8,732 nt of DNA from positions 1-8,732 of the forward strand of contig JBJXFE010000062.1 in assembly GCA_046153875.1 (NCBI GenBank), given 5' to 3'. The notes below the pieces were generated by a model, which was not told where the DNA came from, did no database searches, and saw only the letters and a list, made by a program, of their open reading frames with translations. The position numbers and the translations under genes are program-made. Each line of letters starts with the position of its first letter. Position 1 is the first letter of the stretch. This DNA comes from JBJXFE01 sp046153875 (GTDB taxonomy: Bacteria; Planctomycetota; Phycisphaerae; Phycisphaerales; UBA1924). Positions 1-6,600 of this stretch are shown here, piece by piece.

Positions 1-16
1 TTTTGGCGGGGCCCGC

Positions 17-56
17 CCACTTTGCCACTTGGCTACTCCGCCACGTGGCCACTTCG
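17..56. repeat. degenerate 8-bp tandem repeat, five units
   Basis: Five consecutive 8-bp units read CCACTTTG, CCACTTGG, CTACTCCG, CCACGTGG and CCACTTCG, starting at 17, 25, 33, 41 and 49. The consensus is CCACTTSG; a sixth unit at 57 is barely recognisable. The array lies 80 bp upstream of the first gene's start codon, in the region where its promoter or 5' UTR would be. Its role is unknown. It could be a simple-sequence remnant, a protein-binding array, or part of a longer array that began outside the window. Confidence 0.55.
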
Positions 57-123
57 CTCCTTGTCACCGCCCGCCCGCCGTTTCCGCATGACCTCCTGTC
101 CGGGCATGCCGCCCGTGACACAC

Positions 124-130
124 GGGAGGT
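124..130 (+). promoter_or_regulatory. Shine-Dalgarno for the solenoid gene
   Basis: GGGAGGT matches the anti-SD complement AGGAGGT at six of seven bases and sits 5 nt before ATG 136. In-frame ATGs at 22, 88 and 106 have no comparable site. The codons before 136 also run through the 8-bp repeat and encode no plausible secretion signal. This site therefore fixes the start at 136. Confidence 0.75.
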
Positions 131-135
131 CGGAC

Positions 136-3075
136 ATGGCCAGCAACCGGAACAGCAGGCGGTCGGGCGGGTGCACTCGGGCGACCGCCGCGGCGGTGGC
201 CCTGGCCGCGGGGACGGCCGGCAGCCTCGGGCAGCCGGTCACGTGGACGGGGACGCAGGGCCCCTCCTGGCACGACCAGCAGAACTGGGACCCGCAGGGG
301 GTGCCGGGGCCGAACGCGGACGCGATTCTGCCGGCGACGGCGAGCGGGGCGACGATCACCTCGTTGGTCGAGATCAACTCGATCGATTGCTCGTCGAGCC
401 TCGCGCTGAACTACGCGCTGGTGGTCGCGAGCGCATCGCGCGTCGAGAACCTGACCTTCGGGATCGGGGTCCTCGGCGCCGGCGGGCCGTTCACCATCGA
501 CGGGCAGAGCATCCTGGGGTATTCCTGCGTGGTCCGCGGCACCGGGCCGTTCGTCAACATCGGCTACCTGACCGCCTCGGGCGACCATCCGACCATTCAG
601 GCGACGGAGTTCCGCAACCAGGGCACGCTCAGGCTCCAGGGGAACCTGGGGATGTCGGGCAGCGGGGGCATCCCCGCCGTGCTGAAGAACTCGAGCGAGA
701 TGTGGCTCGAGAGCGGAACGCTTAGTGCGGGCGGCGACGGCTCGCACATCCTCAACCAAGGCACGCTGTTCAAGATGACGCCGACGACGGTAACGGTCGG
801 CGGCGGGGACGCGAACACGCCGGGGTTCATCCACGAATCGGGCTCCGTGGCGGTCCAGGCGGGGACGCTCTACTTCGGCGGGCACACCCGCTGGACCGGC
901 GGCGCCGTGTCGATCTCGTCAGGCGCCATGCTGCACCTGTACGCCGGCGGCGGCGGCCCGCACGTCTTCGATGGGCTGCCGTCGATCAGCGGCACGGGCG
1001 TCCTGCTCGTGGAGCCCGCCTTCCCCGGTTTCAGCGGCGGTCCCGTCGTGTACGCCGACGACATCACGCTCCAGATGGCCGCGCCGGGAAGGGCCGTGTG
1101 GGGTGGATCGTCGCACCGCGTGGGCGACGCCACGCTCACCAACAACGGCCTTGTGGAATGGCCGACCGGCGGCTTCTCGAAGGTGACCCCGCAGTCGCAG
1201 GCGTTGATCCGCAACGAAGAGACGATCACCATTCCCACCTCCAGTAGCGGCGTCTCCACCGGCGTGGACCTGATCAACCAGTACCGCCTCCACATGTATT
1301 CCAGTCTCGGGCTGCTCGACGGCGCCACGCTCACCAACGACCTGAACGGCGTCGTGTACATGCGCCGCGGCGAAATCAACGGGTCTCAGGCGACCCGCAT
1401 CTTGAACCATGGCGAGATCAGCCGGCCGCCGGACAGCCTGCCGGAGTTCTCCAGCATCACCGCCCCGCTCGACATGGACGGCGGCGCACTGCACCTCGTC
1501 AACGGCGGCCCGCCGGAAGCGAACCTAGCGGTCTGGGGCGGCGGCGTCTGGAAGAACGGCGCGGAGCTGATCGCCAACGCCGCCGCCGGGGGCGGGGCGC
1601 GCATCCTCAACATCCCCGCAGGCGAGTACACGATCCAGGGCGCCGGCAACCGGTTCCACGGCAGCGGCATCGTCAGCACACAGCCGATGGCGTTCATGAC
1701 CTACCCCACCATCACCGTGGCGGGCGGCGGGCACCTGGACCTCGATATGGGCGGGGTGTTCCTGCACAAGTCGGGGAACCTCGGCGGCCCCGGCACCATC
1801 CGTAACCTCGGGCGTCTGACGCTGGCGGGCGGCGCGATCGGCGTGCAGGGCCAAGCCAACCTGGAGAACTACGCGATCACGGCGATCAACGAAGCGACGA
1901 GCATCGCGGGCACCGTGGTCAACAGGGGGGTCGCCTTCCAGTTCGGGTCCGTCACGCTCGACGGCGCGATCCGCAACGAGGGGACAACCCCCGGCGCCGG
2001 CAACTGGCAAGCGCGGACGCTGCCCGGGCAGTCGATCTCCGGGGCCCCCGGCGCCGTGTTCCACAACGAGGCCGCGTTCGAGCTCGAATCACTCTCGGTC
2101 CCGCAGGATTTCGCGCTGGACGTATCCGTCCGCTTCAACAACACCGCGCTGGTGTCCTCGCACGGGATCCTCCGGTTCCAGGGCACGGTGGACCAGCTCC
2201 AGGACGGAGTGCTGACAGGGGGAACATGGAGGGTCGCGCACCCGGACGCCCGCATCATCTTCCCCGCGGCGATCACGAAGATCGGCGCCTCCGCGGTCGT
2301 GGAGGGGGGGCCCGAGCAGGTCCCGCAGATCGCGGGGCTCGTCGAGGTCGCCGGGGTGCTGAACGTCGAGTCGATCGCGTCGTTCCCGAACTTGTCGTCG
2401 ATCACAGGCTCGGGACGCATCAACTTCCCCGACGGCTCGACCCTCACCGCCCAGCAGGGCCTCGGCGTCGGCATCCTCGGCTCGATCGCCGGGGGCCGCA
2501 CGATTCAAGAGAGCGTCCCCGAAGCCTTCCTCATCACGCCCCTGCTCACCAGCAACGGACGCGTCATCCCCGGCGCCGAAGACGGCGCGGCGATCATCGA
2601 CCTGACGGGCGCGTACCAGCAGAACGCGACTGGCCGGCTCGAGATCGAGATCGGCGGCCTCACCCCCGGCATGCAGCACGACGTGTTCGAGGTCTCCGGC
2701 CAGGCCTCGCTCGCCGGCACGCTCCGGGTCGCCCTCATCGACGGCTTCGTGCCGTCGATCGGCGACGAGTTCACGATCCTCACCGCCGGGTCGCTCGCCG
2801 GCACCTTCGGCACGCTCGACCTTCCGGCATTGCCCGCGGGCCGCGTCTGGGAAGTGCTCTACGCAGCCGGCGGCGAGCAGTGGGTCGTGATCCGGGTCAC
2901 GGGTCCGTGCTACCCCGACTGCAACGTCAGCGGCACCCTCACCGTCGCCGACTTCGGGTGCTTCCAGAGCAAATACGTTCTGGGTGACCCGTACGCGGAC
3001 TGCAACGGCAGCGGAAATCTCACCGTCGCCGACTTCGGGTGCTTCCAGGGAAAGTACGTGGTGGGGTGCCCGTGA
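136..3075 (+). CDS. secreted beta-solenoid (adhesin-like) protein with GC-type dockerin tail
   Basis: This is a 979-residue secreted protein, probably structural or adhesive; no catalytic motif was recognised. Residues 1 to about 32 look like a signal peptide: a basic N-terminus with Arg-Arg at 8-9, an Ala/Val/Leu core at about 16-28, and likely cleavage near Gly32-Gln33. The mature protein opens with a Trp-rich W-x-G...NW...G-V-P motif typical of large bacterial beta-helix proteins. Residues of about 100-800 repeat short strands of the form Leu/Ile/Val-x-Asn-x-Gly, as in ILNQGTL, LTNNGLV, ILNHGEI, VVNRGVA and AIRNEGT, consistent with an Asn-ladder right-handed beta-helix. Residues of about 816-924 form a beta domain (GAYQQ..., then LEIEIGG..PG, then FTILTAGSLAGTF) that, from family knowledge, often precedes C-terminal anchors in planctomycete and PEP-CTERM-like secreted proteins. 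Residues 925-979 are the dockerin-like tail. Start 136 is chosen for its Shine-Dalgarno and signal peptide. Secretion and solenoid fold are well supported; ligand or substrate is unknown. Confidence 0.9.
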   Translation: MASNRNSRRSGGCTRATAAAVALAAGTAGSLGQPVTWTGTQGPSWHDQQNWDPQGVPGPNADAILPATASGATITSLVEINSIDCSSSLALNYALVVASASRVENLTFGIGVLGAGGPFTIDGQSILGYSCVVRGTGPFVNIGYLTASGDHPTIQATEFRNQGTLRLQGNLGMSGSGGIPAVLKNSSEMWLESGTLSAGGDGSHILNQGTLFKMTPTTVTVGGGDANTPGFIHESGSVAVQAGTLYFGGHTRWTGGAVSISSGAMLHLYAGGGGPHVFDGLPSISGTGVLLVEPAFPGFSGGPVVYADDITLQMAAPGRAVWGGSSHRVGDATLTNNGLVEWPTGGFSKVTPQSQALIRNEETITIPTSSSGVSTGVDLINQYRLHMYSSLGLLDGATLTNDLNGVVYMRRGEINGSQATRILNHGEISRPPDSLPEFSSITAPLDMDGGALHLVNGGPPEANLAVWGGGVWKNGAELIANAAAGGGARILNIPAGEYTIQGAGNRFHGSGIVSTQPMAFMTYPTITVAGGGHLDLDMGGVFLHKSGNLGGPGTIRNLGRLTLAGGAIGVQGQANLENYAITAINEATSIAGTVVNRGVAFQFGSVTLDGAIRNEGTTPGAGNWQARTLPGQSISGAPGAVFHNEAAFELESLSVPQDFALDVSVRFNNTALVSSHGILRFQGTVDQLQDGVLTGGTWRVAHPDARIIFPAAITKIGASAVVEGGPEQVPQIAGLVEVAGVLNVESIASFPNLSSITGSGRINFPDGSTLTAQQGLGVGILGSIAGGRTIQESVPEAFLITPLLTSNGRVIPGAEDGAAIIDLTGAYQQNATGRLEIEIGGLTPGMQHDVFEVSGQASLAGTLRVALIDGFVPSIGDEFTILTAGSLAGTFGTLDLPALPAGRVWEVLYAAGGEQWVVIRVTGPCYPDCNVSGTLTVADFGCFQSKYVLGDPYADCNGSGNLTVADFGCFQGKYVVGCP
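2908..3072 (+). repeat. two-loop dockerin-like tail of the solenoid protein
   Basis: This codes for 55 residues (protein 925-979) made of two 27-residue halves plus a terminal Cys-Pro. Each half has an EF-hand-like loop Asp-Cys-Asn-x-Ser-Gly-x-Leu-Thr-Val-Ala-Asp followed by FGCFQ. In canonical dockerins the loop is D-x-N-x-D-G-x-x-x-x-x-D; here Ser replaces the Asp at loop position 5 in both loops. Cysteines fall at tail positions 1, 5, 18, 32, 45 and 54. The two halves share 30 identical nucleotides (2938-2967 and 3019-3048) at a period of 81 bp. Likely role, by family analogy, is docking to a cell-surface or complex partner. Confidence 0.85.
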
Positions 3076-3146
3076 AGCGATGGGCAACCGGCTGGATGGA
3101 CCAGGAGTAACAACCAGGTGACGAGCCGGCGAGGGGAGGGGCCAAG

Positions 3147-3168
3147 TCGGGGATTCCACTCGCCCCGA
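3147..3168 (+). other. hairpin downstream of the solenoid gene
   Basis: TCGGGG (3147-3152) pairs with CCCCGA (3163-3168) around a 10-nt loop. Flanking AG/CT could add pairs with a small bulge. It lies 71 nt after the TGA stop. There is no following T-run, so it may be a weak or Rho-assisted 3' end rather than an intrinsic terminator. Confidence 0.3.
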
Positions 3169-3386
3169 GACTGTGGCCCGGGGCCGTTCCCGCTGTGACC
3201 CTGAGCGGACGTGGGTGGAGGAGGCGGGCGGTCGCCGCATCTGCGAAGATTGCGATCGGTTGAGGATTGGCATACGGGGTACGAGCCCTCGGACCGCGGC
3301 TCGCTCGCGGAGACGTTCGACCCTGTGCCATTTCGGGCGCCCGAGGTGACGCGAGTATCCCGGCAACGCGACGCCGATCCGCAAGC

Positions 3387-3395
3387 TTTTTTTTT
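3387..3395. other. nine-T homopolymer tract
   Basis: Nine consecutive T residues interrupt a highly GC-rich intergenic stretch, between GCAAGC and GCATGG. No stable stem precedes it on either strand, so it does not look like an intrinsic terminator. It may be a locally flexible or AT-rich promoter-region element; function is unknown. Confidence 0.4.
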
Positions 3396-3434
3396 GCATG
3401 GAGTTGCGCGCGATTCTCGCATCGGACCACGCGG

Positions 3435-3472
3435 CGAGCGCTCGGCGCGCATTCGGCGGCCGCTCGCGAGCG
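3435..3472. other. two nearby perfect palindromes
   Basis: CGAGCGCTCG (3435-3444) and CGCTCGCGAGCG (3461-3472) are each perfect inverted repeats, and both are built from CGAGCG/CGCTCG half-sites. The left arm GCGAGCG at 3434-3440 can also pair with CGCTCGC at 3461-3467. They may be binding sites for a dimeric regulator, but short palindromes of this composition arise easily by chance in GC-rich DNA. Confidence 0.25.
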
Positions 3473-3563
3473 ATCCCACGCATGAAGAGGCGGGAGGTGA
3501 GAGGGCGCGCTGCGCTGTGGGTGCGCTTTGTCGGAACTTTCGCGCCGCACCGGAGGTCGTGGA

Positions 3564-3592
3564 TTGAAGAATCGCGCGCGAGTCGGTAGGTT
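3564..3592 (+). promoter_or_regulatory. candidate sigma70-like promoter of the peptidase gene
   Basis: TTGAAG (3564-3569; four of six to TTGACA) is followed after exactly 17 bp by TAGGTT (3587-3592; three of six to TATAAT). Transcription would begin near 3599, giving a leader of about 69 nt that starts just before the tandem hairpins. The spacing is ideal but the -10 match is weak, and promoter consensus in this lineage is uncertain. Confidence 0.3.
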
Positions 3593-3601
3593 CTTGGAGG
3601 A

Positions 3602-3633
3602 GTGGACGGGGGTCCACGGGTGCTCGTGCGCCC
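3602..3633 (+). promoter_or_regulatory. two adjacent hairpins in the peptidase leader
   Basis: GTGGAC (3602-3607) pairs perfectly with GTCCAC (3612-3617) over a GGGG loop. Directly abutting it, GGGTGC (3618-3623) pairs with GCGCCC (3628-3633) over a TCGT loop, with one G-U pair. If transcription starts near 3599 these would form the 5' end of the mRNA and could protect it or influence translation. No known riboswitch class is recognised. Confidence 0.35.
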
Positions 3634-3654
3634 ACGTTGTCGAACAGTTCAATC

Positions 3655-3661
3655 GAGGAGG
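3655..3661 (+). promoter_or_regulatory. Shine-Dalgarno for the S8 peptidase
   Basis: GAGGAGG lies 6 nt before ATG 3668. The open frame extends upstream to 3602, but those codons cross the hairpins and do not encode a signal sequence. The protein starting at 3668 begins directly with a classic signal peptide, so this site sets the start. Confidence 0.8.
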
Positions 3662-3667
3662 GCAACC

Positions 3668-6600
3668 ATGAGAATTCGAGTTGTGGCTTTGGTATGCGCG
3701 GCCGGGGCGTGTCTGGCGGCGCCCGCGTGGGCGCAGGTGAGCGCCGACGACAGCGTCGGAAGTTCGTCCGCGCACCCCGCGCAGGCCGCGGGGCGGAACA
3801 GGGTGACGCTGCCCGGCGGGGCGGTGATCCACTCGACGGATCGGCCGATCAGCGGCGCGCGAACGGTCCACGTGCCGGGCACGCCGATCGTGATCGCGCT
3901 GTGGAACGAGGGCGGCACCCCGTTCTACGCCTACAGCCTCGATGGGCAGACGCTCTCGGGGCGCGCCCGTGAGACGTCGTACACGGTCGGGCTGCGGTAT
4001 ATGAGCTTCGACCCGGCGGTCTCCACGCCGAACGTGGGGCCCGCGATGGCCGCGCCCGCGGGCAGCAGCCTCTACCTCGTACAGTTCGTGGCCGCACCGA
4101 TCCCGCAGATTCAGGCGCACATCGAGGCCATGGGCGGGAAGGTGCTGCGGTTCCTGGCGGACCACACGCTGATCGTGAGCATGACCCCGTCCGTGAAGGC
4201 CGCGGTGCAGTCACGCCCGCACGTCCGGTGGGTGGGGAGCTTCCATCCCGCGTACAAGCTCGACGAGTCGCTGCTGACGCTGATCGGCAACCCGGGGGAC
4301 GCGCCGTCGCACGTCTCCATCGAGTGCTTCGAGGAAGGCCCGGCGCCGAAGGCGGCGGTCGCGGCGCGGATCGCGGCCCTGGGCGGCTCGGTGACGGTCA
4401 CGTCGCCGGACGGGTACCGGATGCAGGCGGTCCTCACGCCCGGGCAGATCCTCGAGGTCGCCCGGATGGACGAGGTCCACTTCATGGACCCGTGGGGCCC
4501 GGGCGGGCACGACATGAACATCGTGCGCAGCATCGGCGGAGCGAACTTCATCGAGACCACGCTGGGCTTCACCGGGCAGGGCGTGCGCGGTGAGGTGTTC
4601 GACAGCGAGCTGCGGACGACGCACCAGGAGTTCACCGGGCTCACGCCGCTGAACCACAGCCCGACCTTCGGCAACCCGCTCGACCCGCACGGGACGAGCG
4701 TGTTCAGCATCGTGTTCGGTCAGGGGACGAGCGCCAACGCGCGCGGCCTGCTGCCGGACTCCGAGGAGCAGATCTTCTACTGGTACGGGCAGTCCACGCA
4801 GTTCGGCGGCCCGCAGACGCGGCTCGCGGCGAACACCCAGCTCCTGGCGGCGCCGTACAACGCGGTCTTCCAGACCTCGTCGATCGGCAGCCCGCAGACC
4901 ACGGTCTACACCACCATCTCGGCGGAAGTGGACAACTACCTGTACCTCCAGCAGTTGCTCTCCACGCAGTCGCAGAGCAACACGAGCAACAACAACTCCC
5001 GCCCCCAGGCGTGGGCGAAGAACATCGTGTCCTGCGCGGCCGTGGACCACTTCAACACCCTCAGCCGCGCTGACGACACCCGCTCCGGCACGAGCATCGG
5101 CCCAGCCGCCGACGGGCGCCTCAAGCCCGACCTGCTGTTCTTCTACGATCTGACCTTCGCGGCGTCGAACGCCAGCAACGTGTCGTATACCGAGTTCGGC
5201 GGCACGTCCGGCGCGACGCCGTCGTGCGGCGGGTACTTCGGGTTGTTCCACCAGATGTGGCACGAGGGCGTGTGGGCGGGGCGCGGCGGCGCGTCCACAG
5301 TCTTCGCCAGCCGGCCCAAGCCGACCACGGCCAAGGCGGCTCTGTGCAACACGGCGTTCCGGTACAACTGGCTCCTGGGCGGAGCGAACGGGAACGTCAC
5401 CCGCGCCGTGCAGGGCTGGGGCATGCCCGATTTCCAGAACCTGTACGCCTCTCGCGCCGAGACCTTCATCGTGGACGAGGACGACGTGATCGCCCCGCTG
5501 GGGTCCAAGACCTACTTCGTCCGCGTGCCGCGTCCGCAGACCGTCAACTTCACCATGTGCTACGTGGACCGCCAGGGCCCGACCAGCGCGACGCAGCACC
5601 GCATCAACGACCTGTCGATGCGTGTGACCTCGCCGACGGGCACGTTCTACTGGGGCAACAACGGGCTGTCGGCCGGCAACTTCTCCACGTCCGGCGGCGT
5701 GTCGAACATCAAGGACACGGTCGAGAACGTGTTCGTGCAGAACGCCTCGGCGGGAATCTGGCGGATCGAAGTCTTCGGCGACGAGATCCTTCAGGACACG
5801 CACTCGGAGACGGCCGCGATCGATGCCGACTTCGGGTTGTGGGTGAGCGGCGCCGTCCAGGCCCGCGGACCCTACGGCTACTCCGTGAACTCCAACAGCA
5901 CCGACCATCTCTACCGCATCGAGTTGCCGACGGGTGAGGCAACCGACCTCGGGCTGGTCGGGAACGGGGACCTGGAGGGCGTGTCGTTCGGCCCGCGCGG
6001 CGACATCTTCGGGACGACCGGCACGACACCCGGTGAGTTCTGGAACATCACGAGCCCGCCGGGCGCCCTGGTCGGGCCGGCCGGACCGCGCGTCGGGACA
6101 GACGCGGGGCTTGACTACTTCCAGGGCACGATGTACGACCTCCAGGGCGTGGCGAGCGGTGGGATTGGCACCAACGCGCTCTACTCCGTCAACACCGCAA
6201 CGGGGGCGCCCACGCTGATCGGCAACGGCACGGTGTACATGGACAACCTGGCGATCAACACGCTGGGTGATGGGTACGGCGTGGCGTTCGGGTTCGCCGG
6301 GCTCAATCTCTACGAGGTCAATCTGACCAACGCGGCGAACACGCTCGTCGGTCCTATCGGGTTCAGCCTGTCGGTGCAGGCGGGTTCGTCGTTCTCGTCC
6401 GATCACCGGTTGTGGATCCTCGCGGATGACGAGCTCTACACGGCGAACACCTCGTCAGGTACCCTGACCAAGGCGGCGAACATCCAAAGCCCCGCGGGCG
6501 CAGCCCTGTTCGGGTTCGAGGGTCTGGGGGTGGACAAGAACCCCTCGTGCGTCCACATGGTCCAGGACGCGTTCGTGAGCACGTTCAGCGGCACGGCGGC

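Larger units (their letters stand above)
3076..3667. other. 592-bp intergenic region without a convincing gene
   Basis: No open frame here has both a ribosome binding site and recognisable protein content. The region contains a weak hairpin after the upstream stop (3147-3168, TCGGGG/CCCCGA, no U-tract), a nine-T run (3387-3395), perfect palindromes at 3435-3444 and 3461-3472, a candidate sigma70-like promoter (3564-3592), and two adjacent hairpins before the peptidase start (3602-3633). A stretch this long, unusually T-rich at one point, is most easily read as the control region of the peptidase gene. A small RNA cannot be excluded. Confidence 0.6.

Noticed and set aside
22..135. N-terminal extension of the solenoid protein to ATG 22, 88 or 106
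   Set aside because: No Shine-Dalgarno precedes these codons, they cross the 8-bp repeat, and they would bury the signal peptide.
136..234. Tat signal in the solenoid protein (Arg-Arg at 8-9)
   Set aside because: The residues after the Arg pair (SGGC) do not fit the usual Tat motif, so Sec export is the simpler reading, though the core is only mildly hydrophobic.
3..725. 240-codon plus-strand frame overlapping the solenoid gene
   Set aside because: It is Arg/Gly-rich frame-shadow content with no signal or domain; the other frame has the Shine-Dalgarno and signal peptide.
3387..3395. T9 run as an intrinsic terminator
   Set aside because: No GC-rich stem lies immediately upstream on the plus strand, nor on the minus strand in the matching position.
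3211..3567. 118-codon plus-strand open frame in the intergenic region
   Set aside because: It has no recognisable protein content, a GGGGG-type start and an Arg-rich shadow-like composition. It is not supported as a gene.
3668..3733. lipoprotein signal in the peptidase (Cys10 and Cys15 in the hydrophobic core)
   Set aside because: Neither Cys has a lipobox with Leu at -3, while AWA|Q is a standard signal peptidase I site.
4211..6406. 731-codon open frame on the minus strand within the peptidase gene
   Set aside because: Its product is Arg/Ala/Val/Gly-rich and low in information, as expected from the reverse frame of a high-GC3 gene. The plus strand here has a clear catalytic triad and domains.
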